Below, in pieces: positions 48,748-61,300 of a stretch of 64,000 nt of DNA. The notes below the pieces were generated by a model, which made no database searches, was not told where the DNA came from, and saw nothing but the letters and a program-made list of their open reading frames with translations. The DNA lies in contig NBAY01000005.1 in assembly GCA_002794775.1 (NCBI GenBank), positions 1,116,001 through 1,180,000 of the forward strand, in the 5' to 3' direction. This DNA comes from Porodaedalea pini (lineage: Eukaryota; Basidiomycota; Agaricomycetes; Hymenochaetales; Hymenochaetaceae). The translations under genes and the position numbers were made by a program. Positions within the stretch are counted from its first letter, which is position 1; the number at the start of each line of letters is the position of its first letter.

Positions 48748-51700
48748 CTATATATCAGCATATAAATAATCATCTTCGTCAAAAGTCTCCATGTCGTCAA
48801 GAAGACCTGTTGCAGCATTGTCATATAGAGATTGTGCAAGATTATGAGATGATGCGTCTGATAACGTAGCTGCAGCAGAAGGGGTGTCACAAGAATCTTC
48901 AAGCTCTGCAATGAATGCCTCACAATCTCGTAATAAAACTAACTCCCGACCAGTTGTAGTCTTGATCATTGCAAAATCAATGAGAGAAGCAAGCGGCTTA
49001 GAGAGTTCTACAAATCTTGTTCAGCTAGGATCACAGGAAATAAAATAAAATAAAATAGACGACTGACCATCCCTTAAGTCAACAAAGCGCATCACATCCT
49101 CGGAGAGTGGCTCTTCACCATTCTGGATTGCTTTCTGCTCATCGATGATGGGCTTCATGACCTTTTGAATCGCGCCGGGGCACTTTCCATTTGACGATTT
49201 GAATGATTTCCCTTCGAGTTTCAAGTTTCTCCATTCGAATTTGATATCATTGCCATCACGATCCTTACCACCACTCATGCCACTGGTTTCGATATCGTCA
49301 GGAATGCCAACAATACCAATTTTTTCTCTCCACAAGAAAGGCAGGATTGGTTCGCCAACTTTGAATGTCTGCTTCAGATCACCTCTTCGCTTATATAAAA
49401 GTTCTACCAATGTATTAGGACGCCCTCATGAATGAAGACAGACTACTCACCTAAGTCTTTCTTCACATAGTGGCCAAATATCGATCGAAGGCCGTCTTTC
49501 TCATTTGCACGAAAATCAAAAATTGGCCGATCCAGCTCATCTGCATTGATGCCACGCTCTTGCAGTTCCGCAGCTCTGAGTAGAAATAGTACATCAGTGG
49601 TATGAAGGCAAAAAGCCTGTACATATGTCAAAGATCACTCACCTAGCGCACATCTCTAAGTCTCTGGCAAGGCTCGCTGTTATAAATGAAGCTCGCTGTA
49701 ATGCCTTTTCAGCGAGTGGTATCCCACCAATGAACCCTTTTAGCTTTCCAGCCTGTGCGTTATTCGAGAGATTGACACGACAAGCAAACCACAACATTTT
49801 TGTTCTCGCAAAATCTCTTGAAGCCTTAACGCAAACATTAGACAAAGTAAAGCATACAAAGAGAAAAGGAAACGAACAAAATTGCAAAACTCATGCAGAC
49901 CCTTATTACAGACGCCCTCGAGATTTTTGACCATGTCGATATCAAGTTCGTCGAGCTGTTCATTCCAAGAAATGACGTCTTCGAATAGCTTCTCACGATC
50001 TTCTTCGTTCATCTTTTTTGCATCCTCGTATTTACACTGTATTTCAGCTCTGTATGTGTCTGCGTCATCTGAAAAACTGTTATGAGGGGTAGTGATTAAC
50101 ATCAGAAAACTACACACCTCTCTGGTCATCGTAAGGCCTGATTTTCTTCGAGTAGTACTTTGCAAACATATTGGACATGTTCACACTGCGAGAATTTTTG
50201 TGTGATACACCGAGCTTGTCAAGAAATGCCCAGACATCCTTGTTTTCTCGATGTGCAATGTCCAAGATATCATTGAAGAGTTTGCGAACCTGTGCTAGCC
50301 CTTCCTTTGATGGTGGCCCAGGTTTGTGGCGCTTTGCTTCCTTATTCAACTCGTTACGTCTGAGGATGCACCATGCTTGCGTTTCTTCGATTGGGATCTA
50401 TCAGAAGGCAGAGGTACACGTCCTTTCCCCTTCTCTTTCCTAGATGCCTTCTTCGTATGAGATGAAGTACCTGCCTTGCTTGTTCCTGGCTGGAGTTCAG
50501 CGTCAGCTTCGGAATCTGTCTCATTGTCGCTCAGAGCCTCAAACTCGTCGGATGAAGATGCATCATCAAGAACATCCTCCTCCTCATTTGGTTGTAGATT
50601 GGGGAGAGAGGTGTTGCACTGACGAAGGACAGCCCATTTGAAGCAGGTGGGAGGGGAGGGGCAATAGGATATTCATTGTCGGAGTTAGATGATGCCTTCT
50701 CACTGACTATGTTGACTGAACTGCTAGCAGCTGCATCTGAAGGAACAGTGCGTCCTAATGGACAGTCAGTTCGATAATAACTAAATAACAATAAAATACA
50801 TACTTTGACGTATGGCTTCTGTTGACTGAATCAACGCATTCCATGCTGCAGGGTTAACCTCCTTCGACCGAATGAGGGCTGCGAGAGCTGCAGAAGGGTG
50901 AGCATCATCTAGTGCGTTGCATGGCTGTTGTGACAAAGATGGAGCTATCGGAACACAAGGCGGACCTCCTTTGGTCAGAGCTTTCACGACAGTACCAGTC
51001 GAGGCAATCTTCTGGACGTCCAATGGTATATTCGGTGCACTCATTGCAGGAATTCTGTGCACAGAATGTGGCGGCGAGATGGGCCGCAGAGTGAATGGCT
51101 CATTCCGAATTGAATACGGTGCCCTTGGCCTCTTTCTCTGCTCTCGTGTATTGAAGGGGTCGTTTTTCAGAGCCTCGGCACTCACTCGAAGCATTGGATT
51201 CTCCTGAAGGTCATAGCATAAGAACATTGATCAATAACATTATACTGTAATATTTCTTACCAGACTAGATGGATTTCTCTCTATAGTGAGACTTGTATCC
51301 CCAAGTCCGCCGATACTGTCACGGCCATGCTGGTCATCATGTTGATATGATTCTCGCGCCTAGTATTATATACATCAGTGCCATATATATTATATGAATT
51401 GATTTACTTGCCTGTCGCTCAGAGCATTGTGAGTCAACCTGATCATCATCGTTCGCCAGCCTGTTGGAGTGCAATTCCTCAACAATATTATCTGCCTCTT
51501 CGACTTGTTGATGCACCACCATATATCTCCTCTTAGCCTCTGCAACCCTTTTGTCAGTTTCCTCACTTGGCCTATCTCGCTGTGCATTACGAGCGGAGCT
51601 AAGGTACTTCATAGCCGCACAAAGCTCAGCGTGCGGATCTTGCTCTGTCTCAATCTCGGGAACCCCTTGAGTTTCATCATTTGCACGCTCGCAATGTATT

Positions 51701-53085
51701 GGCTCGTGCTGCTGCTCAGAAGCCATCGCGGGAGACGTCAACTCGGAGTCCACGCAGACTTGCAGTGATTCCGTTGTGTTTTCCACATCGCCAGAAGCCT
51801 AGAGATTCATTCATATACTGTAAAGCATAAACGGTGTCAACACGTACATGTCGCTCTCCGTCCTTTGCATCAATATCAACACCAAGCTTCCGCAACGACG
51901 CCTTTGCTCTTAGAACAGATTCACGCACCGCCTTGACTAGGTTCTCCCATCTTGAATACTCATTACCAGCTTCTTCATGAGCGATTCTCGATATCTCACA
52001 CTGTTCCTGGCTCAACGTATCATCAAGAGGAGCAGCAACCGTCGCCCGAAGTTCATTTAGGTAGTCGTTCCGGTTCTTGGTGAGTTGAAGAACTTTGGCC
52101 TCTTGCATATGCAAAACCTCTTGCCTGCGCAGCCGCTCAGAATCCATCTCATCGCGCTCGAGGTGGGAGCTTTGAAACTCGATGTCTTCGACGTACTGAG
52201 CCTGAGCCGTGCCCTGGTCGTCATGGACGGACTGCAATTCAGTCCTTTCAGAATGATCATTGACCGGCTCCACGAGCTTGTACTAATGAGCATTATGAAG
52301 ACAAACATTGAATGATTGACTGACTTTCTCCACCGTATTATTGGGTTCGGTATCCTTCGAAGTCTCTTCTACAACATCCTCCAATGTTCCTCTCCCTTTT
52401 CTCTTTTTCCCGGCTGCCTTCTTCGGCTTTGAAGTATTAGACTCGCCATCCTGTATGCCTAATAAGCAATGTAATCATTCTTCTGAATGGATAAGCTCAC
52501 TTCTTCCACGAGCGCTTTCTTTTTGGACCGTCGCTCTTGCTTTGCAGAAGGCGCTTGCGGAGGCGCCTGCGTGATCTCGACATTTCCTTTCTCAGAGTGA
52601 GAGAAGCACGCGCTAAATGATCGAAAGAAGTACTCACCACCGAGCCTAGCGGACCAACGTGTGCCAACAACCATGCTGGTTGGGAACTCTGGAGGACCTT
52701 TTCAAAACTACTGCTCAAGCTGAGAAGATATGTGAAATGGGATTTCGTGGTTCTCGTCAGGCGCATTAAATAGGATAAAAAGAATAAAGTGGCTTATCAT
52801 GCAGTACTTGACCCATCGGCCACGAAATCTTAGCGCGCTGTGGCATTCGGCTCTCGAACATGGCCTCCAATCTTGACTTACAAGCCTCATGTTTCACAGG
52901 CCTAAGACCATAGCAACTGCAAATCTCAAGCACCAAATTTGAGATGAGGATAATCTGTAAAACAAATCACGTCAGAATGGGAACAAGGCAAATATCAAGA
53001 CTGATATGCGTACCGATGACATCTGCGCACATGGCAGGATTGAAGGTCGCACAAACTTGTGGCTCGGAGTGGAACAGTAGAACAT
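48748..53085 (-). CDS. Large unrecognised coiled-coil protein carried by the KDZ element
   Basis: A multi-exon gene of well over 1,000 codons, from ATG 53085 (MFYCSTPSHKFVRPSILPCA) to the stop at 48748. Early exons: 53014-53085, 52808-52954 (LVLEICSCYGLRPVKHEAC) and a basic linker (KKAAGKKRKGRG). Then come two long Glu/Arg-rich helical exons (about 51842-52285 and 51420-51800) that look like coiled coil, and a Ser/Pro-rich exon with LIRSKEVNPAAWNALIQ. An acidic stretch (PNEEEDVLDDASSSDEFEAL) precedes the conserved-looking core: NELNKEAKRHKPGPPSKEGL, HRENKDVWAFLDKLGVSHKN, NEQLDELDIDMVKNLEGVCN, ILPFLWREKIGIVGIPDDIE. The tail is acidic (DDMETFDEDDYLYADI). The junction near 50410 implies an implausibly short intron or a frameshift. 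No known domain recognised. Transposon cargo or a second transposition protein is possible. Confidence 0.6.
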
Positions 53086-53157
53086 CGTAATAAATTAAAT
53101 GCTAAGTTATAGTACATTGGTGATTCCGAGATTTCCAGTACGATACGGCTGTCTAAT

Positions 53158-56153
53158 TTACTCTATTTTCTCTATGAGGGTCATATTCGAGACGCTTTCA
53201 TTCCATGATTTTTTCTCCGAGTCGACGACGATGACGGTTGCCTTGTCCTTCGAGAACTTCTTGACGGTAATGATCTTCCCACGTAACCCAGGGTCGCCGT
53301 GAACAATGAGAGCAGCAGCATTTTTTTTGGGTTTTTGCACCCTGATATCCTTCACGTACGTGTCGCGAAACCCCAAATTCGTCGTTTGTCGATGGTCCGT
53401 AAGCATAGCACGAAGGCGGCAAAGTCCGTGCACATTGTCGTTCTCGCATTGAAAGTGGTCCACGATGCTTCTGAGAATCATCCAGTTATCGAGTGTCGAT
53501 TGGCCAATGTGGAAATGAATCTTGTACTTGGAGTACAACGATTGCACATCGGGATGTATAATCCACGTGCCGGATCCAGAGAAATCTGACAGAAAGTGAG
53601 TAAGATCTTAATCATGATCAATCTATACACACCGGTAAGGGGGCCGAGAGGTGGTGGCCAGGTCTGTGGCTCATCAACAGGCGCCGGTAGCGGGTCCACA
53701 GTTTTGAGGTCGGTTACGAAGCTCCTCAACTCTTCAATGAGAGCTGTATCAGGAGGGGGAGTCACTGCGCGGGCGGTCGAAGTCGACTCATGCCAGCGTG
53801 CGCCGCCTTCTCTCAAGGACTTGAATTTGGCGGTCAAATGTACCCGCTGTTTCTCGGTCAGAGGATGGTTGAGGTCCAAGCAATACACATTGTCACCGCT
53901 TTGTACAGTACATTAATAAGTATATAATAAGCTTGGAAGAAAACACATACACTGCAACTAGATCTTTTAGATCAATGATTTGCTCGGGTGCGCTTCTCGA
54001 TATGTTCATCATCCCATCAATAGAAATGGTCGCCGTCGGTTTATTCGGATTCGTACTGAGCACGTAGCCAAATCGACCCTTGAAGTCCTTGTTGTTGATG
54101 ACGAAAATGCGAAGATGCTGCAAATGATCGTGGAATCAACGCAGCTCGTCAGTGGTCTGCGGAACAGCAGAGCTTTTGCCGTCCTCAATGAGTCGAGTGT
54201 CTTTTTTTTTGGCAGCCTCGACAAAGTCGGGCTGCAGTCGATCCACGCGCTCAGTAAACTGAATGAATGAATAAACGAACGAATGAGCAAGTTTCTCATA
54301 GGTAAAGTAAACAAATATGTACCTCATCGGAAACAATATGATTCTTCAACTCATCCTCAGTCACGAAAACCAAAGTTGCTGTCTCATTGTCGATTGAGAT
54401 GACCTGCGCCTTTCATCCGATGTACTGACCACTAGTAATGATGCACCACTGACTCTGGAGGAGTTGCGTGATATGCTTCTCGACTCCGGAACGAGTCATG
54501 TCGGTGTGTACCGTTTGGACCCATTTCGCTCTGACAGTAAACTAAAAAAAGACTTAGTAAATATACTTGAGGTGAAGGATACACACACCGTAGAATACGA
54601 GGTTGTAATGAATGAAATTTCTTTTTCATCCGCTGAGACAGTCTGTATCATTCCAGTTTCGCCAGTGAATGGACCGACAACGACACGGACATTCATGCCC
54701 GGTTCCAATACTCTACGAATGTCCGACATAGCGTACTGTAAAGTATGATACTGGACTCTACCGGAATTGTCTGTCACATTCAGTACGGGAATATAGTCTG
54801 CCAAGAGAGAACCAATAGTTCTTGTTTCCACCACTTCCTTTTCCTTGCCTTTATCCTTGACCATTTTCCTCTCCTCGATCTTGGTATATTCAATTACGGA
54901 GTGTCTGTTCTCTGAGATATTGCCTGAAACACTGCCTACAAAGTTTCCCGAGGTATCTATAGTATGCGTCGACGAAACGGCGTATTTCGAGATGTCGCCT
55001 ACAGTCCCGATTAAGCCGGTCGACAAGCTGCGGATTTTATCGCCACTTCGAAGAAATGGTTCGCCGCGGTCCAAGGGTCCAAACGAAGCCTCCGTATGTG
55101 TGAAAAGTCCAATGTCCTGTAAAGAAGGGGATGCCTTTCTAACGTAGTGCACGCTAGGGCAGGTCAGTTCGAGTAGTCCATTCTTGTACTTACGACGCCA
55201 AAAGGTATAAGTCCTTGAGTCATGTTTCTTTATTTTTTCACCCCTGAAGTTATCAGGGGAGAAAAGTGCAGGCTCGGGACGAGCGGATGATTCCTTGTCG
55301 ATTGGAAGTCGAGGCACGATTGCCACTACGATACGGTCATCTTGAGTCCTCGACTCTCTGACGCGGCCGATATCGCCTTTGTACAGACCGCGCTGAATGG
55401 TAACCCATTCGCCGACTTCAAATCTCTCTCGAGAGGCGCTTCCATTGCGCATTCTGAGCACCTTGGCGGATTCCTCCTCGTCCCAAACACAAACAACTGT
55501 CGACAAATTCCGGTGTGCCAGCCAAGATTTTGCGTAGTTGACCTCGCCGAGTGTCGGAGCGATCGCATAGATACGTCCGGGAAACGCTGGTAGAGAGAAG
55601 GCACAAGGTTGTTCAGAAGGACGCGGCAGCCCTTGTTGTACCCATGAAGTCTCGGTTTCGAGGAAGAACTCATGCAGTAGTTTCACCTCCTTGACTTCGT
55701 GGCCGACCTATTCATGCATAAGCATAACACAATCACTTTTCGACTGAATTCACTTACCCTGATGCGTATCATGTATAGATTATTTCCCGTACCACCGATC
55801 CTCGCCGACACACGCTCCTTCTCGTTTTTTAAGTGTCCGTAGTCAAAGGTCTCCTTGTACGTTTTATGACGCTCTTTGATGCCTCGAAGTATGGCTCAAA
55901 CATCATCTTGCTCGACAATATTGTATAGCGCAGGCCGCTGACGCGCTCCTGCACTCGATGTTCCTTCGCCGCGATCGTCGATAAATTCGGCCTCTGTATG
56001 AGTCAATGGTCAGTGAGGCATATTTGAGTAGCTGAGTCCCACAATACCTTCGTCTGAGTCTAAGAAAGCCTCGTCGTTATTGTCCTCGTCGAAGTCTTCG
56101 GCCTCCAGATCCAAATAGCGCAAAACTCGTTCATCCGCTGCTTGTCTGGGCAT
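53158..56153 (-). pseudogene. Spt5-like KOW-domain transcription elongation factor carried by the KDZ element
   Basis: Starts at ATG 56153 with an acidic N terminus (YLDLEAEDFDEDNNDEAFLD), as in Spt5. An NGN-like part follows (NLYMIRIR, then VGHEVKEVKLLHEF and FPGRIYAIAPTLGEVNYAKS). At least four KOW-type loops follow: GEWVTIQRGLYKGDIGRV, SGDKIRSLSTGLIGTV, NVRVVVGPFTGETGMIQTV and GDPGLRGKIITVKKF near the C terminus. Spt5 binds RNA polymerase II and sets elongation rate. Two in-frame TGA codons break it: 55896-55898 (EQDDV-stop-AILRG) and 54413-54415 (GQYIG-stop-KAQVI). Both sit where CGA (Arg) fits, and the frame continues normally on both sides. Whether it came from the host SPT5 gene or is a lineage-specific paralog family cannot be told here. 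Confidence 0.75.
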
Positions 56154-57290
56154 CTGAAGTTCACGTTAGCTAAGTGTAACACCTCTCACGCATTCTTTAC
56201 ACACCTTTGACACGGTTTACTTTCTGTTTTGATGAAATTTACTCCCTGGCTTATTGATCCTAACGAGAAATCAATTAACTATTTTTCTTACTTTCTATCT
56301 GGCCTTCTCTGTTCCTTTATTTTGCTAGTACAAAAGTTCGAAATACAAACAGTGACTACCAATATACAAAATTACGGTACAAGCGACTAAATAAAGAAAA
56401 CAGTGTGAAATCGGGCTTGCCTGAGCAATCGGAACGCGCTTCACGGCGTTGGAACCCTGAGTTGCTGAAAAAAAAAAACTGTTAAGAGAAAAGTGTCTGA
56501 TGAGGCAGTTATGACGGTCAGAATGAGGCGTGAAAGCTCACTTGATGCGTGGCCAATGAAGCGTTCACCGTTATCGGCGATGTGCTAAAAAACCTCTGAG
56601 TCTTGAGCTCAGGACACGGATGGTGAAGGCGAGGTGGATTTGGAGCTGAACGCGCTGAGGTGGCAAGCTGGAGGTCGGTATGCTGGTTGCGTGCGACGGC
56701 GAGCGAGCGATGATGGGAGTAAGACGGAGAGGCTGAAAGGTGTTCTAAAATTAAATGCGGCGCTAATGTGCAGTGATCAGAGCATGTGAACGAGTTGCTT
56801 GTAAGTGCAGCATATCCAAATGAGGAAGTTTAACGCCACTCGCCTGATCACTGCATATCTAACTCCGATTCCGCTTTTGGCACACCTTTCTAACTCTCTC
56901 TTGACTGCCATGACCTCCGCACGATGTCCTGCCCATGCAGCTACATCTCGTTCACCTTCGTGGCTTTCTATTGCAAAGCCTCCTCAGCCTCTTCCAGTCC
57001 ATTGTCTGATCGTCGGTGACGGAAAATGAACTTCCGTAATGCTCTGGTAAGCATGCAATACGAGCAAATATACGTCAAACTTCGAAGCTAATTTTCAACA
57101 CTTTCTGTAAACCGTGGCGGCTCGGAAGGATACTCATACGTGGTAAGTGCGCACTCATATCTGCTCAAACTGCTGACGCTGCTACTCCAATGGCTGAGTA
57201 CGTTTTCCTAGGACCGTTTCCGAGCTCAACGACCTCTGTAGTACACTCTCATTGTCCTCAAGCTGAATGCACAATACCTATCCCTTCCAC
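56154..57290. other. Region between the Spt5-like gene and the proteasome fragment
   Basis: Likely Spt5-like promoter plus unassigned transposon sequence. It may include the 5' part of the captured proteasome gene (near 57110-57250), but I could not read a convincing N terminus. Nothing else recognised. Confidence 0.35.
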
Positions 57291-57291
57291 C

Positions 57292-57763
57292 ATAGGCCGT
57301 ACAATTGGCAACCGACAGACGCGTTCACAGATGGAGTGCAGCGCACTCAGTACGCACTTACTCTGCATTGATGTTATCTCGCGCAAAAATTACTGAGAAC
57401 TGACTAAATGATAGAAATGCAGACAGCTCATAGTGACCGGCACGAGCGTGCTTGCGATTAAGTACAAGGTCGGAATCATGATGGTTGCAGACAACCTTGG
57501 TGCGTCGGATTTGTGGACTCCCTCATAAATACTAAATTTGAAAGCTTATGCCTGACAGCATCATATGAGTCCCTCGCGCATTTCAGGGACATCCCACCCT
57601 TGCATCCCGTAGGATCCTACACTATGCTGGCCACGAGTGGCAATATTTCCGACTTCCAGTACATACGTAGCAGTCGCTTGACGACCTCCTGATCGAGGAG
57701 GAAACCGCCAAGGACGATGGCCATAAACTCGGTCTGGCTGAAATCCACGAGTACCTTAGTCAA
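57292..57763 (+). pseudogene. Captured fragment of a proteasome beta subunit gene (PSMB4/Pre4 type)
   Basis: Three exon pieces with introns kept. The first ends DGVQRTQ at 57349; 57423-57499 gives LIVTGTSVLAIKYKVG and MMVADNLG; from 57560 comes SYESLAHFRDIPPLHPVGSY, then TMLATSGNISDFQYI. This is the PSMB4/Pre4 pattern (VTGTSV.a.K..G....AD.l.SYgSLArF.di.r.h.vg..T.l..sGd.sDfQY). At about 57668-57672 the frame slips (a 2-base insertion would explain it), after which SLDDLLIEEETAKDDGHKLG and AEIHEYLSQ follow. Similarity ends at YLSQ (57763), where the real gene continues for another 100 or so residues. No start codon was found. The introns show capture at DNA level, not through an mRNA copy. Confidence 0.82.
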
Positions 57764-58314
57764 GAGTCGAGTGATCCGTTTGAGACATATACTTGGATTG
57801 GCAAGTCGATATGTGAACCGAATGTATACTGTGGTTGAAAGCTGTCGAACACATTTTTGGGGCTCCAGTCTGTGCATGTATGGTAGATAGTTTTGCAAAT
57901 GAGCATTCTGCGGGACCAATGGAAAGGGAAAAAAAGAATGTACCTCGATAGTATAAGGTGCTCAAAGTATATGGTTTGAACAATAGCAGTGTGGAATGCG
58001 TCAGTGACCAGGAGTGTCGGCGTGGAGAAGGATACGGTGCAACCGCGTAGCTTAAGATGAAGCTGGAAAGGACAGAACAAAAGATGAGTTATCTTTTAGT
58101 TTTTGATCGATCAGTGGCTCGTTAACGAAAACAAAGGACAGATTGCAGGCCACAAACCACGATAATGTTCTATTCTCACATAGAGGCTCGCTGGTAAAAA
58201 AAAAAAACATCTTCCATATCTTAGTGAAAAGTTACTGATACATGCATTTAGTGGTTTGCAACTTGGATGTCTCGCATTTCCCCTTCTTTCATTGCAACGT
58301 TCTTCATACTAGCG
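57764..58314. other. Spacer and probable transposase promoter
   Basis: Non-coding. It includes a run of 11 A at about 58197-58207. An alternative transposase ATG lies at 58267, in frame with the one used. Confidence 0.35.
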
Positions 58315-61300
58315 ATGACCAGAAGATCTGGCAAGCGGCTGAAGGAGCTCGCCACCCTCGTGAACAACCCACCGTCCCCAGCTCTGATCCCGGGACCGTC
58401 GACTTCGGAGCTCTTCAGCGACACTCCGCGCTCTAGAAGCTCACGTACACAGAGTCAGCAACCTGTCGTCTTCCTGCCTTTCGGCCGGACGCTTATACAT
58501 GCCCAAGGCGCTCGACCATCCGAGGCTTCCCCATCTCCGTCCCCTAGAAAGCCTTCGCCTTCTGACAATTGCGAGCTTCCTGATAATTTTATTGATAATT
58601 TCGAGAATCATGGACATGACAGTATCTTTGCATCATCTCGACGCACACCTATCGATCCTACACTGTCAAGGTTCTGCCGTAAGCAACTCAGACAGCACCA
58701 ACGGTGGTCCGAAGATGTAATACCTGGACTTGTTATCCCATACCTCGACATTCTTCGCCGTTCGGAAAACCTTCGACACCCGGTGGTATCGACTTCGTCC
58801 TCTTGATGTACGTGCATGGGTGCACGAATGGAAATTGAGATACTGTGTGTATCTTTTACAGGTATGTTCTATTCTCCCCGTATAAGCTACAAAGCTGACT
58901 TTCAGTTTGTAGGGCTTGAAAATATAAATGTCTTTACTTGCGCTTGCAACTCAGTGCCATTCCAGTTGCTCGACAAAGGTTTCTTTGGCTGTGCACCGTG
59001 TTTCCCAACTTTAGCTGTTGATTTAAATGTCCTCGACTTCTGCTTAGAGCTCTTTGTACGAATCCCGCCAAACAAAACGGCACTCTGCAATACCTTAGAG
59101 GCCTTCTTAAGCACCCGTGGATATTTGTTCGAGTCTTCCGTACGTACACATTCTCATGTTCATGTCACACCTATATTGATCTTTTATTCGAAGGACTCGT
59201 TACGAAAGAAGTTCTGTAAATGTTTACATTGGTTCGGTACATTGCGTGATGCTGTGCCGGAATGCGTCGATTCTATGATAAGACCGACGGCATATGATGC
59301 TCAGCCTTTGCATAGTGAAGCTAGCAGTGGTGAAGATGGTGGAGATTCGAGCTCTGTACCTAGTTCTCCGTGCCCGAGAAACAATATGCCCTTGGGAAAC
59401 CTGAATGGTGATGATTCCGACTACAAAGGTATAATGTCTGATTATCTAGCTATTAACTATGCAATACACGACTCACAGATGTCCTAGGAAGTTTGCAAGA
59501 AGAGAAATTGGCTGAAGAAGTTCAGAACGCAGGTAACGACAGTGCGTATTCTTTGATGTGCACGCGGAACTATTACTGACCAAGATGTTTTGACTTGTAC
59601 ACTGTATGAAGGCACGTCGATTGAGTTCTATGCTGAACCGAAGCTGCCATCGCTATACCTTCAAGAACGTTGTCCTGCGTGTTTTGGAGGACCCAACTGG
59701 AAACATGACCCCAGTCTACCGTATGCATCTTTCTACAGAGTCCTTCAAATGTGCTAATACGGTACTTTTTAGTATGGACTTTAATGTTTGCATCGACGCA
59801 TGTTTCCAGCAGAAGAGGGGAAAGACTGACAATGGAGCCCCGAACGTTCACCCTAAGACTGTTTTCTTATCTGAGGATAATTTGAAGGCTATGGAGATCA
59901 AAGTTGCTCGCCTTCGTCCTGACCATGCTAAGCGTAATCAAGACGACTCAGCAGTGGAACATACAACAGCGAGTCACACGCTGAAAGTTTCAGATGAGAT
60001 CTTGGATGAATGCAAGTCATCATTTAAAGCTGCGGATGACCGTCAACAGAAAGCGAGCACAAGATTTTTTTTAGATACAGGACTCATGGCACTTCTCTGT
60101 CGACACGATCGCGTCCTCTGGCTCGCCAACATGTGGTCCGCAGGTGAGAAGCAACACTACGCTCTTGCCCTTCTGCAGACCCTTTTCCAACATATTCCTG
60201 ATGACGCGATCATTGGTGTATTATATGACGTAGGCTGCCAGCTCCACCATAGTATAGCTAAGTGGGGGTTTCTGCCTGAATACACTGCTCGCATGATCTT
60301 TGCTATTTCTGTCTTCCACACATATGGTCATCAATGGGCATGTCAGATTGTCTACCACCCTCGAAAATGTAATGGCTTCGGCTTGACGGATGGTGAAGGA
60401 TGCGAGCGTTTTTGGAGTTCAATAAAACACCTTATCCCAACTCTTCGCATAAGTGGAGTAAGTCTGAGCATTTCCATAAAACCATCATGCGTTGATCACA
60501 TCTTTTTTAGTATTACGAGCGATTGCATGTCATCAATACTCAAGTCCAATACTCCAGCAGCAACAGCCTTTTCAAGCTTGGATCATGGCTACTCAAGCGG
60601 ACATGAGAATGCTACAGGCGCCTTCAAGATGCTGAGATGAAGCTAAGAGAAATCAATATCTCAGAAGAAGAACTTGTTAAGGAATGGGACGCTCAGCTCG
60701 AGCATCAGTCTAAAGCACTTCCACGTGTGTTTCTTTCACTGTGTCCACTGAATGATAAATGATGTGCCAGCTACTGTTTGTACAGGTCAGTCAAAAGCTG
60801 CAGGATGAACAGCGATAGAAGAAATCATCAACCTCCAGACACGATGTGATGCAATGATTCAGAGAATCAACTGCTTACACAGAAGTTTGGAGAGCGACGA
60901 AAATGTTGATATTGATGCCATTAATGACTCTGTTAAGAAGTTGGAGTCTGCACATGCTCGTTTACTCAAGGACATGAAAAAGAAGAAAGGTCTTCTTGGC
61001 GTTGAGGATCAGGATAAGCTTTTATCGCTAAAAAATAGTTCATTCATCAATGATCATATGAATGCTCGTGCTTTGTGCAGCCGCCTTCTAACAAAACTTC
61101 AGACTCGCAAATTTGAACTTCAGAATCTAGAACGTCCTTACCGTGCTCAACATTCAACATCTGGAGGTACTTTCAATTAAACTCAGCTTAATTGTTTCCT
61201 CACATTTTGCACATACAGAACAGAAAAAATACGAGCTCATTGAATCCCAGTTGAGGCGTCGCGAGCCAGGCATAGTTCAGCTCGCCAAAATATACAATGT

